From the NCBI RefSeq assembly GCF_963924675.1, contig NW_027077451.1, positions 744,001 through 808,000 of the forward strand: 64,000 nucleotides of DNA, written 5' to 3'. The DNA comes from Phocoena phocoena (lineage: Eukaryota; Chordata; Mammalia; Artiodactyla; Phocoenidae). Shown here in pieces: positions 37,030-50,998 of this stretch. The position numbers and the translations under genes were made by a program. The notes below the pieces were generated by a model. The model made no database searches. It saw nothing but the letters and a program-made list of their open reading frames with translations, and was not told the DNA's origin. How positions within the stretch are numbered: the stretch's first letter is position 1; each line of letters opens with the position of its first letter.

Positions 37030-38776
37030 TTGGCCAAAAAGGGCGTATGCGTTTTTTCCTGAATATATTCAGGAAAAAACGCATACGCCCTTTTTGGCCA
37101 ACCAAGCAAGCCTGTAAAGGAAATCTGCACTACAATGAAGTCTCACTGCCCCCCGAGAAAAAGGGCCATCTGAAAAAAGTGTAAAATCCAGAAAGGTAGG
37201 ACAGGATATGGAGAACAGGGAGCCTTGTTATGCTGATTGGCAGGATGTAAATTGCCAGCAGCCAACCTGGAGAAGTGTATGGTGTTTCCTGAAACACGTA
37301 AGAAACAAAGCAACACAGCCTATGGCACTTCCACTTATGGTCCTATAGCTTACGGAAATTAAAATCAAAAACAGACAGCCACCCCAATATTTGGGACGGC
37401 TGTGTTCACAAGAAGCTCGTCTACAGTATCAGGTAAATATCCCAGAAAGCAAAAAATGGATAAAGAAGTTGTGGCACGTACGTACAATGCAATATCACTC
37501 AGCAATGGAATCTGTGTCATCAGGCCCGTAGCGGCATAGTGAGTGGATGCAGGTACGGTGATTCTATGTGAACTACGTCACACAGAAAAAGAAACATCAT
37601 AAGATATCACTAATACACGGAATGTAAACTTGACTACACATGAACTGAATTACAAAACAGAACAGGGTCTCATATTTAGAAAACCAACTAGTGCTTGCTT
37701 ATGGGGAAAGGTGCCTTGGGGTGCTGCATAAAACCAGAGACTGAAATTAGCACAGATAACTTTCAATAAGCCAAATATGTAATAGACAAGACCTACTCCT
37801 TGCTCAACGAAATGGACTCAACACCACATATTCAACGCCTAGGAATATACCTGACTAGGAAGAATCTTAAAACCCATGGATATATATGTCTCCGTAAGAG
37901 AATCAAGCATGTGTACAGCGGCCGATACGCAGCAGTGAAAATCCGATAAATCCCATTATCAAAATAAATTTTGAAAACAAAACACAAAGACAGTGAAATA
38001 GAGAGCAATTCTTAAATAATTCACTCAGGGCATGTGATGCAACCGGGATTGACCACATCTACACCCAGAGCTGATTGAGACATAAGGCTGGACACTTCAG
38101 CCTGATAGCATTGGTGAGTTTCGGTGAGCAAATGCAGACACTTTGAAGTCATACTGCATGGTACCTATTCCATGGGTCCCAACTCTTCAGGTTCAAGGGA
38201 TTCTTCCTCCAGCTAAAACATGCATAGGAAACCCACAGTATGGTCCACCGTGTGACTAGGAAACGATTTAAAATGCATCTCAGTTTTCGTATCCTGGTCC
38301 TCGGGTTCACCATTCCAGATGCTTTACTAACACTCTCCCCGCTTGGAGAGTCAGTGCCTTTAACCTCCTCTTTGGCACAGCTTGCAATTTCTGTGCAAGA
38401 TGAACAGGAATAGGGAGAACGAATGAGAGACTAGCTGTAGGTGTCTGCACGGGCAAATGTAATGCTCATTTCCCACCAGGAAGAGGAATTAACCAAAGGC
38501 TCAGCGTGCCCTGCTGGAAAGAGATTAGTGCCTGAAGCAATCCTGCGGTTTTGTGCCCAGCTCACAAGAAAGCGAGTTGAAGAAAGGAGCTCAGGGGCAC
38601 TGTAATTCACAAACCTGCAGAATTATAAATGACAGCTATCCTTCAAAAATTTATTGAAGTAAGCCTGCGAAGGGGACTTGAAAGCGGGGCAGAATTTCAG
38701 GAAAACGATTGCAGGGGGTAGACTGGAATTGCCCTGTAAGCATAGGAAAAGAGGCAGAACGTCGACAATGATGCAC
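37030..38776 (+). repeat. Array 2 monomer 1 (alpha)
   Basis: Perfect G-C palindrome at 37030-37101. The unidentified half has the GGTACCTATTCC form. Confidence 0.9.
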
Positions 38777-40524
38777 TTGGCCAAAAAGGGCGTATGCGTT
38801 TTTTCCTGAATATATTCAGGAAAAAACGCATACGCCCTTTTTGGCCAACCAAGCAAGCCTGTAAAGGAAATCTGCACTACAATGAAATCTTACTGCCCCC
38901 ACGGGCAAAAGGGCCATCTGAAAAAAGTGTAAAATCCAGAAAGGTAGGACAGGATATGGAGAACAGGGAGCCTTGTTATGCTGATTGGCAGGATGTAAAT
39001 TGCCAGCAGCCACCCTGGAGAAGTGTATGGTGTTTCCTGAAACACATAAGAAACAAAGCAACACAGCCTATGGCACTTCCACTTATGGTCCTATAGCTTA
39101 CAGAAATTAAAATCAAAAACAGACAGCCACCCCAATATTTGGGACGGCTGTGTTCACAAGAAGCTCGTCTACAGTATCAGGTAAATATCCCAGAAAGCAA
39201 AAAATGGATAAAGAAGTTGTGGCACGTACGTACAATGCAATATCACTCAGCAATGAAATCTGTGTCATCAGGCCCGTAGCGGCATAGTGAGTGGATGCAG
39301 GTACGGTGATTCTACGTGAACTACGTCACACAGAAAAAGAAACATCATAAGATATCACTAATACACGGAATGTAAACTTGACTACACATGAACTGAATTA
39401 CAAAACAGAACAGGGTCTCAAATTTAGAAAACCAACTCGTGCTTGCTTATGGGGAAAGGTGCGTTGGGGTGCTGCATAAAACCAGAGACTGAAATTAGCA
39501 CAGATAACATTCCATAAGCCAAATATGTAATAGACAAGACCTACTCCTTGCTCAACGAAATGGACTCAACACCATATATTCAACGCCTAGGAATATACCT
39601 GACTAGGAAGAATCTTAAAAACCATGGATATATATGTCTCCGTAAGAGAATCAAGCGTGTGTACAGCGGCAGAAATGCAGCAGTGAAAATCCGATAAATC
39701 CCATTATCAAAATAAATTTCGAAAACAAAACACAAAGACAGTGAAATAGAGAGCAATTCTTAACTAATTCACTCAGGGCATGTGATGCAACCGGGATTGA
39801 CCACATCTACACCCAGAGCTGGTTGAGACATAAGGCTGGACACTTCAGGCTGATAGCACTGGTGAGTTTCGGTGAGCAAATGCAGACCCTTTGTAGTCAT
39901 ACTGCATGGTACCCATTCCATGGGTCCCAACTCTCCAGGTTCAAGGCATTATTCCTCCAGCTAAAACATGCATGGGAAACCCAGAGTATCGTCCACCGTG
40001 TGATTGGGAAACGATTTAAAATGCATCTCAGTTTTCGTATCCTGGTCCTCGGGTTCACCATTCCAGATGCTTTACTAACACTCTCCCCGCTTGGAGAGTC
40101 AGTGCCTTTAACCTCCTGTTTGGCACAGCTTGCCATTTCTGTGCAAGATGAACAGGAATAGGGAGAACCAATGAGAGACTAGCTGTAGGTGTCTTCATGG
40201 GCAAATGTAACGCTCATTGCCCACCAGGAAGAGGAATTAAACAAAGGCTCAGTGTGCCCTGCTGGAAACAGATTAGGGCCTGAAGCAATCCTGCGGTTTT
40301 GTGCCCAGCTCACAAGAAAGCAAGTTGAAGAAAGGAGCTCAGGGGCACTGTACTTCACAAACCTGCAGAGTTAAAAATGACAGCTATCCTCCAAAAATAT
40401 ATTGAAGTAAGCCTGCGAAGGGGACTTGAAAGTGGGGCTGAATTTCAGGAAAACGATTGCAGGGGGTAGACAGGAATTGCCCTGAAAGCATAGGAAAAGA
40501 GGCACAACGGCGACAATGATGCAC
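38777..40524 (+). repeat. Array 2 monomer 2 (alpha)
   Basis: Perfect G-C palindrome at 38777-38848. At 1,748 bp it is the longest uninterrupted monomer in the window. CTGCCCCCACGGGC replaces the usual CTGCCCCCCGGGC. Confidence 0.9.
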
Positions 40525-42271
40525 TTGGCCAAAAAGGGCGTATGCGTTTTTTTCTGAATATATTCAGGAAAAAACGCATACGCCCTTTTTGGCCAACCAA
40601 GCAAGCCTGTAAAGGAAATCTGCACTACAATGAAATCTTACTGCCCCCACGGGCAAAAGGGCCATCTGAAAAAAGTGTAAAATCCAGAAAGATAGGACAG
40701 GATATGGAGAACAGGGAGCCTTGTTATGCTGATTGGCAGGATGTAAATTGCCAACAGCCACCCTGGAGAAGTGTATGGTGTTTCCTGAAACACGTAAGAA
40801 ATAAAGCAACACAGCCTATGGCAATTGCACTTATGGTCCTATTCCTTAGGGAAATTAAAATCAAAAACAGAGAGCCACCCCAAAGTTTGGGACGGCTGTG
40901 TTCCCAAGAAGCTCGTCTACAGTACCAGGTAAATATCCCAGAAAGCAAAAAATGGATAAAGAAGTTGTGGCACGTACGTGCAATGCAGTATCACTCAGCA
41001 ATGAAATCTGTGTCATCAGGCCCGTAGCGGCATAGTGAGTGGATGCAGGTACGGTGATTCTACGTGAACTACGTCACACAGAAAAAGAAACATCATAAGA
41101 TATCACTAATGCACGGAATGTAAACTTGACTACACATGAACTGAATTACAAAACAGAACAGGGTCTCAAATTTAGAAAACCAACTAGTGCTTGCTTATGG
41201 GGAAAGGTGCCTTGGGGTGCTGCATAAAACCAGAGACTGAAATTAGCACAGATAACATTCCATAAGCCAAATATGTAATAGACAAGACCTACTCCTTGCT
41301 CAACGAAATGGACTCAACACCACATATTCAACGCCTAGGAATATACCTGACTAGGAAGAATCTTAAAACCCATGGATATATATGTCTCCATAAGAGAATC
41401 AAGCGTGTGTACAGCGGCCGAAACGCAGCAGTGAAAATCTGATAAATCCCATTATCAAAATAAATTTCGAAACAAAACACAAAGACAGTGAAATAGAGAG
41501 CAATTCTTAAATAATTCACTCAGGGAATGTGATGCAACCGGGATTGACCACATCTACACCCAGAGCTGGTTGACACATAAGGCTGGACACTTCAGGCTGA
41601 TAGCATTGGTGAGTTTCGGTGAGCAAATGCAGACCCTTTGAAGTCATACTGCATGGTACCTATTCCATGGGTCCCAACTCTTCAGGTTCAAGGGATTCTT
41701 CCTCCACCTAAAACATGCATGGGAAACTCCCAGTATGGTCCACCGTGTGATTGGGAAACGATTTACAATGCATCTCAGTTTTCGTATCCTGGTCCTCGGG
41801 TTCACCATTCCAGATGCTTTACTAACACTCTCCCTGCTTGGAGAGTCAGTGCCTTTAACCTCCTGTTTGGCACAGCTTGCAATTTCTGTGCAAGATGAAC
41901 AGGAATAGGGAGAACCAATGAGAGACTATCTGTAGGTGTCTGCACGGGCAAATGTAACGCTCATTTCCCACCAGGAAGAGGAATTAACCAAAGGCTCAGC
42001 ATGCCCTGCCGGAAACATATTAGGGCCTGAAGCAATCCTGCGGTTTTGTGCCCAGCTCACAAGAAAGCGAGTTGAAGAAAGGAGCTCAGGGGCACTGTAA
42101 TTCACAAACCTGCAGAGTTATAAATGACAGCTATCCTCCAAAAATATATTGAAGTAAGCCTGCGAAGGGGACTTGAAAGCGGGGCAGAATTTCAGGAAAA
42201 CGATTGCAGGGGGTAGACTGGAATTGCCCTGAAAGCATAGGAAAAGAGGCAGAACGTCGACAATGATGCAC
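40525..42271 (+). repeat. Array 2 monomer 3 (beta), start of a homogenised block
   Basis: The palindrome has one mismatch (TTTTTTTCTG in place of TTTTTTCCTG). The forward frame is open from inside the palindrome through the L1-derived part (40542-41027, 161 codons). The second half has the block marks GTTGACACATAAGG, TTTACAAT and CTCCCTGCTTGG. Confidence 0.9.
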
Positions 42272-44017
42272 TTGGCCAAAAAGTGCGTATGCGTTTTTTC
42301 CTGAATGTATTCAGGAAAAAACGCATACGCCCTTTTTGGCCAACCAAGCAAGCCTGTAAAGGAAATCTGCACTGCAATGAAGTCTCACTGCCCCCCGGGC
42401 AAAAGGGCCATCTGAAAAAAGTGTAAAATCCAGAAAGATAGGACAGGATATGGAGAACAGGGAGCCTTGTTATGCTGATTGGCAGGATGTAAATTGCCAA
42501 CAGCCACCCTGGAGAAGTGTATGGTGTTTCCTGAAACACGTAAGAAATAAAGCAACACAGCCTATGGCAATTGCACTTATGGTCCTATTCCTTAGGGAAA
42601 TTAAAATCAAAAACAGAGAGCCACCCCAAAGTTTGGGACGGCTGTGTTCCCAAGAAGCTCGTCTACAGTACCAGGTAAATATCCCAGAAAGCAAAAAATG
42701 GATAAAGAAGTTGTGGCACGTACGTGCAATGCAGTATCACTCAGCAATGAAATCTGTTTCATCAGGCCCGTAGCGGCATAGTGTGTGGATGAAGGTACGG
42801 TGATTCTACGTGAACTACGTCACACAGAAAAAGAAACATCATAAGATATCACTAATGCACGGAATGTAAACTTGACTACACATGAACTGAATTACAAAAC
42901 AGAACAGGGTCTCAAATTTAGAAAACCAACTAGTGCTTGCTTATGGGGAAAGGTGCCTTGGGGAGCTGCATAAAACCAGAGACTGAAATTAGCACAGATA
43001 ACATTCCATAAGCCAAATATGTAATAGACAAGACCTACTCCTTGCTCAACGAAATGCACTCAACACCACATATTCAACGCCTAGGAATATACCTGACTAG
43101 GAAGAATCTTAAAACCCATGGATATATATGTCTCCGTAAGAGAATCAAGCGTGTGTACAGCGGCCGAAACGCAGCAGTGAAAATCTGATAAATCCCATTA
43201 TCAAAATAAATTTCGAAACAAAACACAAAGACAGTGAAATAGAGAGCAATTCTTAAATAATTCACTCAGGGAATGTGATGCAACCGGGATTGACCACATC
43301 TACACCCAGAGCTGGTTGACACATAAGGCTGGACACTTCAGGCTGATAGCATTGGTGAGTTTCGGTGAGCAAATGCAGACCCTTTGAAGTCATACTGCAT
43401 GGTACCTATTCCATGGGTCCCAACTCTTCAGGTTCAAGGGATTCTTCCTCCAGCTAAAACATGCATGGGAAACCCACAGTATGGTCCACCGTGTGATTGG
43501 GAAACGATTTACAATCCATCTCAGTTTTCGTATCCTGGTCCTCGGGTTCACCATTCCAGATGCTTTACAAACACTCTCCCTGCTTGGAGAGTCAGTGCCT
43601 TTAACCTCCTGTTTGGCACAGCTTGCAATTTCTGTGCAAGATGAACAGGAATAGGGAGAACCAATGAGAGACTAGCTGTAGGTGTCTGCACGGGCAAATG
43701 TAACGCTCATTTCCCACCAGGAAGAGGAATTAACCAAAGGCTCAGCATGCCCTGCCGGAAACATATTAGGGCCAGAAGCAATCCTGCGGTTTTGTGCCCA
43801 GCTCACAAGAAAGCGAGTTGAAGAAAGGAGCTCAGGGGCACTGTAATTCACAAACCTGCAGAGTTATAAATGACAGCTATCCTCCAAAAATATATTGAAG
43901 TAAGCCTGCGAAGGGGACTTGAAAGCGGGGCAGAATTTCAGGAAAACGATTGCAGGGGGTAGACTGGAATTGCCCTGAAAGCATAGGAAAAGAGGCAGAA
44001 CGTCGACAATGATGCAC
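42272..44017 (+). repeat. Array 2 monomer 4 (beta)
   Basis: The arms are mismatched (T left, C right) and the centre is GAATGTATTC, which breaks the dyad. The L1-derived frame is open at 42450-42773. Confidence 0.9.
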
Positions 44018-45763
44018 TTGGCCAAAAAGTGCATATGCGTTTTTTCCTGAATGTATTCAGGAAAAAACGCATACGCACATTTTGGCCAACCAAGCAAGCC
44101 TGTAAAGGAAATCTGCACTACAATGAAGTCTCACTGCCCCCCGGGCAAAAGGGCCATCTGAAAAAAGTGTAAAATCCAGAAAGGTAGGACAGGATATGGA
44201 GAACAGGGAGCCTTGTTATGCTGATTGGCAGGATGTAAATTGCCAACAGCCACCCTGGAGAAGTGTATGGTGTTTCCTGAAACACGTAAGAAATAAAGCA
44301 ACACAGCCTATGGCAATTGCACTTATGGTCCTATTCCTTAGGGAAATTAAAATCAAAAACAGAGAGCCACCCCAAAGTTTGGGACGGCTGTGTTCCCAAG
44401 AAGCTCGTCTACAGTACCAGGTAAATATCCCAGAAAGCAAAAAATGGATAAAGAAGTTGTGGCACGTACGTGCAATGCAGTATCACTCAGCAATGAAATC
44501 TGTTTCATCAGGCCCGTAGCGGCATAGTGTGTGGATGAAGGTACGGTGATTCTACGTGAACTACGTCACACAGAAAAAGAAACATCATAAGATATCACTA
44601 ATGCACGGAATGTAAACTTGAGTACACATGAACTGAATTACAAAACAGAACAGGGTCTCAAATTTAGAAAACCAACTAGTGCTTGCTTATGGGGAAAGGT
44701 GCCTTGGGGAGCTGCATAAAACCAGAGACTGAAATTAGCACAGATAACATTCCATAAGCCAAATATGTAATAGACAAGACCTACTCCTTGCTCAACGAAA
44801 TGCACTCAACACCACATATTCAACGCCTAGGAATATACCTGACTAGGAAGAATCTTAAAACCCATGGATATATATGTCTCCATAAGAGAATCAAGCGTGT
44901 GTACAGCGGCCGAAACGCAGCAGTGAAAATCTGATAAATCCCATTATCAAAATAAATTTCGAAACAAAACACAAAGACAGTGAAATAGAGAGCAATTCTT
45001 AAATAATTCACTCAGGGAATGTGATGCAACCGGGATTGACCACATCTGCACCCAGAGCTGGTTGACACATAAGGCTGGACACTTCAGGCTGATAGCATTG
45101 GTGAGTTTCGGTGAGCAAATGCAGACCCTTTGAAGTCATACTGCATGGTACCTATTCCATGGGTCCCAACTCTTCAGGTTCAAGGGATTCTTCCTCCAGC
45201 TAAAACATGCATGGGAAACCCACAGTATTGTCCACCGTGTGATTGGGAAACGATTTACAATCCATCTCAGTTTTCGTATCCTGGTCCTCGGATTCACCAT
45301 TCCAGATGCTTTACAAACACTCTCCCTGCTTGGAGAGTCAGTGCCTTTAACCTCCTGTTTGGCACAGCTTGCAATTTCTGTGCAAGATGAACAGGAATAG
45401 GGAGAACCAATGAGAGACTAGCTGTAGGTGTCTGCACGGGCAAATGTAACGCTCATTTCCCACCAGGAAGAGGAATTAACCAAAGGCTCAGCATGCCCTG
45501 CCGGAAACATATTAGGGCCAGAAGCAATCCTGCGGTTTTGTGCCCAGCTCACAAGAAAGCGAGTTGAAGAAAGGAGCTCAGGGGCACTGTAATTCACAAA
45601 CCTGCAGAGTTATAAATGACAGCTATCCTCCAAAAATATATTGAAGTAAGCCTGCGAAGGGGACTTGAAAGCGGGGCAGAATTTCAGGAAAACGATTGCA
45701 GGGGGTAGACTGGAATTGCCCTGAAAGCAAAGGAAAAGAGGCACAACATCGACAATGATGCAC
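44018..45763 (+). repeat. Array 2 monomer 5 (beta)
   Basis: T-A arms, GAATGTATTC centre, plus GCATATGCG on the left and CACATTTTGG on the right. The frame is open at 44196-44519, exactly 1,746 bp from that of the previous monomer. Confidence 0.9.
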
Positions 45764-47509
45764 TTGGCCAAAAAGGGCGTATGCGTTTTTTCCTGAATGT
45801 ATTCAGGAAAAACCGCATACGCCCTTTTTGGCCAACCAAGCAAGCCTGTAAAAGAAATCTGCACTACAATGAAGTCTCACTGCCCCCCGGGCAAAAGGGC
45901 CATCTGAAAAAAGTGTAAAATCCAGAAAGATAGGACAGGATATGGAGAACAGGGAGCCTTGTTATGCTGATTGGCAGGATGTAAATTGCCAACAGCCACC
46001 CTGGAGAAGTGTATGGTGTTTCCTGAAACACGTAAGAAATAAAGCAACACAGCCTATGGCAATTGCACTTATGGTCCTATTCCTTAGGGAAATTAAAATC
46101 AAAAACAGAGAGCCACCCCAAAGTTTGGGACGGCTGTGTTCCCAAGAAGCTCGTCTACAGTACCAGGTAAATATCCCAGAAAGCAAAAAATGGATAAAGA
46201 AGTTGTGGCACGTACGTGCAATGCAGTATCACTCAGCAATGAAATCTGTGTCATCAGGCCCGTAGCGGCATAGTGAGTGGATGCAGGTACGGTGATTCTA
46301 CGTGAACTACGTCACACAGAAAAAGAAACATCATAAGATATCACTAATGCACGGAATGTAAACTTGACTACACATGAACTGAATTACAAAACAGAACAGG
46401 GTCTCAAATTTAGAAAACCAACTAGTGCTTGCTTATGGGGAAAGGTGCCTTGGGGTGCTGCATAAAACCAGAGACTGAAATTAGCACAGATAACATTCCA
46501 TAAGCCAAATATGTAATAGACAAGACCTACTCCTTGCTCAACGAAATGGACTCAACACCACATATTCAACGCCTAGGAATATACCTGACTAGGAAGAATC
46601 TTAAAACCCATGGATATATATGTCTCCATAAGAGAATCAAGCGTGTGTACAGCGGCCGAAACGCAGCAGTGAAAATCTGATAAATCCCATTATCAAAATA
46701 AATTTCGAAACAAAACACAAAGACAGTGAAATAGAGAGCAATTCTTAAATAATTCACTCAGGGAATGTGATGCAACCGGGATTGACCACATCTACACCCA
46801 GAGCTGGTTGACACATAAGGCTGGACACTTCAGGCTGATAGCATTGGTGAGTTTCGGTGAGCAAATGCAGACCCTTTGAAGTCATACTGCATGGTACCTA
46901 TTCCATGGGTCCCAACTCTTCAGGTTCAACGGATTCTTCCTCCAGCTAAAACATGCATGGGAAACCCACAGTATGGTCCACCGTGTGATTGGGAAACGAT
47001 TTACAATGCATCTCAGTTTTCGTATCCTGGTCCTCGGGTTCACCATTCCAGATGCTTTACTAACACTCTCCCTGCTTGGAGAGTCAGTGCCTTTAACCTC
47101 CTCTTTGGCACAGCTTGCAATTTCTGTGCAAGATGAACAGGAATAGGGAGAACCAATGAGAGACTAGCTGTAGGTGTCTGCACGGGCAAATGTAACGCTC
47201 ATTTCCCACCAGGAAGAGGAATTAACCAAAGGCTCAGCATGCCCTGCCGGAAACATATTAGGGCCTGAAGCAATCCTGCGGTTTTGTGCCCAGCTCACAA
47301 GAAAGCGAGTTGAAGAAAGGAGCTCAGGGGCACTGTAATTCACAAACCTGCAGAGTTATAAATGACAGCTATCCTCCAAAAATATATTGAAGTAAGCCTG
47401 CGAAGGGGACTTGAAAGCGGGGCAGAATTTCAGGAAAACGATTGCAGGGGGTAGACTGGAATTGCCCTGAAAGCATAGGAAAAGAGGCAGAACGTCGACA
47501 ATGATGCAC
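45764..47509 (+). repeat. Array 2 monomer 6 (beta)
   Basis: G-C arms, GAATGTATTC centre and one extra mismatch (AAAACCGCATAC on the right). Confidence 0.9.
45942..46265 (+). pseudogene. Representative 107-codon relic of the L1 ORF2 C-terminus
   Basis: The translation includes VNCQQPPWRSVWCFLK and further on KWIKKLWHVRAMQYHSAMK. The second segment aligns residue by residue with EWIKKMWHIYTMEYYSALK of the real L1 on the minus strand at 22372-22584, and with KMWYIYKMEYY of the L1 at 4399-4629. The first resembles the cysteine- and tryptophan-containing C-terminal segment of L1 ORF2p. The frame is the original ORF2 frame. There is no start context or promoter that I can support, and several monomers carry stops or frameshifts, so I treat it as a relic and not a gene. 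The same frame is open at 11996-12319, 42450-42773, 44196-44519, 47688-48041 and 59904-60227. Confidence 0.75.
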
Positions 47510-49253
47510 TTGGCCAAAAAGTGCGTATGCGTTTTTTCCTGAATGTATTCAGGAAAAAACGCATACGCACTTTTTGGCCAACCAAGCAAGCCTGTAAAGG
47601 AAATCTGCACTACAATGAAGTCTCACTGCCCCCCGGGCAAAAGGGCCATCTGAAAAAAGTGTAAAATCCAGAAAGATAGGACAGGATATGGAGAACAGGG
47701 AGCCTTGTTATGCTGATTGGCAGGATGTAAATTGCCAACAGCCACCCTGGAGAAGTGTATGGTGTTTCCTGAAACACGTAAGAAATAAAGCAACACAGCC
47801 TATGGCAATTGCACTTATGGTCCTATTCCTTAGGGAAATTAAAATCAAAAACAGAGAGCCACCCCAAAGTTTGGGACGGCTGTGTTCCCAAGAAGCTCGT
47901 CTACAGTACCAGGTAAATATCCCAGAAAGCAAAAAATGGATAAAGAAGTTGTGGCACGTACGTGCAATGCAGTATCACTCAGCAATGAAATCTGTGTCAT
48001 CAGGCCCGAAGCGGCATAGTGAGTGGATGCAGGTACGGTGATTCTACGTGAACTACGTCACACAGAAAAAGAAACATCATAAGATATCACTAATGCACGG
48101 AATGTAACTTGACTACACATGAACTGAATTACAAAACAGAACAGGGTCTCAAATTTAGAAAACCAACTAGTGCTTGCTTATGGGGAAAGGTGCCTTGGGG
48201 TGCTGCATAAAACCAGTGACTGAAATTAGCACAGATAACATTCCATAAGCCAAATATGTAATAGACAAAACCTACTCCTTGCTCAACGAAATGGACTCAA
48301 CACCACATATTCAACGCCTAGGAATATACTGACTAGGAAGAATCTTAAAACCCATGGATATATATGTCTCCGTAAGAGAATCAAGCGTGTGTACAGCGGC
48401 CGAAACGCAGCAGTGAAAATCTGATAAATCCCATTATCAAAATAAATTTCGAAACAAAACACAAAGACAGTGAAATAGAGAGCAATTCTTAAATAATTCA
48501 CTCAGGGCATGTGATGCAACCGGGATTGACCATATCTACACCCAGAGCTGGTTGAGACATAAGGCTGGACACTTCAGGCTGATAGCATTGGTGAGTTTCG
48601 GTGAGCAAATGCAGACCCTTTGAAGTCATACTGCATGGTACCCATTCCATGGGTCCCAACTCTCCAGGTTCAAGGGATTCTTCCTCCAGCTAAAACATGC
48701 ATGGGAAACCCAGAGTATCGTCCACCGTGTGATTGGGAAACGATTTAAAATGCATCTCAGTTTTCGTATCCTGGTCCTCGGGTTCACCATTCCAGATGCT
48801 TTACTAACACTCTCCCCGCTGGGAGAGTCAGTGCGTTTAACCTCCTGTTTGGCACAGCTTGCAATTTCTGTGCAAGATGAACAGGAATAGGGAGAACCAA
48901 TGAGAGACTAGCTGTAGGTGTCTGCACGGGCAAATGTAACGCTCATTGCCCACCAGGAAGAGGAATTAAACAAAGGCTCAGGGTGCCCTGCTGAAAACAG
49001 ATTAGGGCCTGAAGCAATCCTGCGGTTTTGTGCCCAGCTCACAAGAAAGCGAGTTGAAGAAAGGAGCTCAGGGGGACTGTAATTCACAAACCTGCAGAGT
49101 TATAAATGACAGTTATCCTACAAAAATATATTGAAGTAAGCCTGCGAAGGGGACTTGAAAGCGGGGCAGAATTTCAGGAAAACAATTGCAGGGGGTAGAC
49201 TGGAATTGCCCTGAAAGCATAGGAAAAGAGGCAGAACGTCGACAATGATGCAC
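47510..49253 (+). repeat. Array 2 monomer 7 (beta), end of the homogenised block
   Basis: T-A arms and GAATGTATTC centre. The stop after the L1 relic is changed (CCCGAAGCGG for CCCGTAGCGG), extending the open frame to 48041. The unidentified half reverts to the GTTGAGACATAAGG form. Confidence 0.9.
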
Positions 49254-50998
49254 TTGGCCAAAAAGGGCGTATGCGTTTTTTCCTGAATATATTCAGGAAA
49301 AAACGCATACGCCCTTTTTGGCCAACCAAGCAAGCCTGTAAAGGAAATCTGCACTACAATGAAGTCTCACTGCCCCCCGGGCAAAAGGGCCATCTGAAAA
49401 AAGTGTAAAATCCAGAAATGTAGGACAGGATATGGAGAACAGGGAGCCTTGTTATGCTGATTGGCAGGATGTAAATTGCCAGCAGCCACCCTGGAGAAGT
49501 GTATGGTGTTTCCTGAAACACTTAAGAAACAAAGCAACACAGCCTATGGCAATTGTACTTATGGTCCTATTCTTAGGGAAATTAAAATCAAAAACAGAGA
49601 GCCACCCCAAAGTTTGGGACGGCTGTGTTCCCAAGAAGCTCGTCTACAGTACCAGGTAAATATTCCAGAAAGCAAAAAATGGATAAAGAATTTGTGGCAC
49701 GTACGTGCAATGCAGTATCACTCAGCAATGAAATCTGTGTCATCAGGCCCGTAGCGGCATAGTGAATGGATGCAGGTACGGTGATTCTACGTGAACTACG
49801 TCACACAGAAAAAGAAACATCATAAGATATCACTAATACACGGAATGTAAACTTGACTACACATGAACTGAATTACAAAACAGAACAGGGTCTCAAATTT
49901 AGAAAACCAACTAGTGCTTGCTTATGGGGAAAGGTGCCATGGGGTGCTGCATAAAACCAGAGACTGAAATTAGCACAGATAACATTCCATAAGCCAAATA
50001 TGTAATACACAAGACCTACTCCTTGCTCAACGAAATGGACTCAACACCACATATTCAATGCCTAGGAATATACCTGACTAGGAAGAATCTTAAAACCCAT
50101 GGATATATATGTCTCCGTAAGAGAATCAAGCGTGTGTACAGCGGCCGAAACGCAGCAGTGAAAATCCGATAAATCCCATTATCAAAATAAATTTCGAAAC
50201 AAAACACAAAGACAGTGAAATAGAGAGCAATTCTTAAATAATTCACTCAGCGCATGTGATGCAACCGAGATGGACCACATCTACACCCAGAGCTGGTTGA
50301 CTCATAAGGCTGGACACTTCAGGCTGATAGCATTGGTGAGTTTCGGTGAGCAAATGCAGACCCTTTGAAGTCATACTGCATGGTACCTATTCCATGGGTC
50401 CCAACTCTTCAGGTTCAAGGGATTCTTCCTCCAGTTAAAACATGCATGGGAAACCCAGAGTATCGTCCACCGTGTGATTGGGAAACGATTTAAAATGCAT
50501 CTCAGTTTTCGTATCCTGGACCTCGGGTTCACCATTCCAGATGCTTTACTAACACTCTCCCTGCTTGGAGAGTCAGTGCCTTTAACCTCCTGTTTGGCAC
50601 ATCTTGCAATTTCTGTGCAAGATGAACATGAATAGGGAGAACCAATGAGAGACTAGCTGTAGGTGTCTGCACGGGCAAACGTAACGCACATTTCCCACCA
50701 GGAAGAGGAATTAACCAAAGGCTCAGCATGCCCTGCCGGAAACAGATTAGGGCCTGAAGCAATCCTGCGGTTTTGTGCCCAGCTCACAAGAAAGCGAGTT
50801 GAAGAAAGGAGCTCAGGGGCACTGTAATTCACAAACCTGCAGAGTTATAAATGACAGCTATCCTCGAAAAATATATTGAAGTAAGCCTGCGAAGGGGACT
50901 TGAAAGCGGGGCAGAATTTCAGGAAAACGATTGCAGGGGATAGACTGGAATTGCCCTGAAAGCATAGGAAAAGAGGCAGAACGTCGACAATGATGCAC
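49254..50998 (+). repeat. Array 2 monomer 8 (beta)
   Basis: Perfect G-C palindrome at 49254-49325. A 1-bp deletion (CCTATTCTTAGGG at about 49567) breaks the L1-derived frame. The second half has GTTGACTCATAAGG. Confidence 0.9.

Noticed and set aside
45610..45864. Recurring antisense frames of about 84 and 74 codons in nearly every monomer
   Set aside because: They lie opposite the palindrome and the L1-derived frame. They recur only because the DNA repeats, have no family resemblance, and break in many copies.
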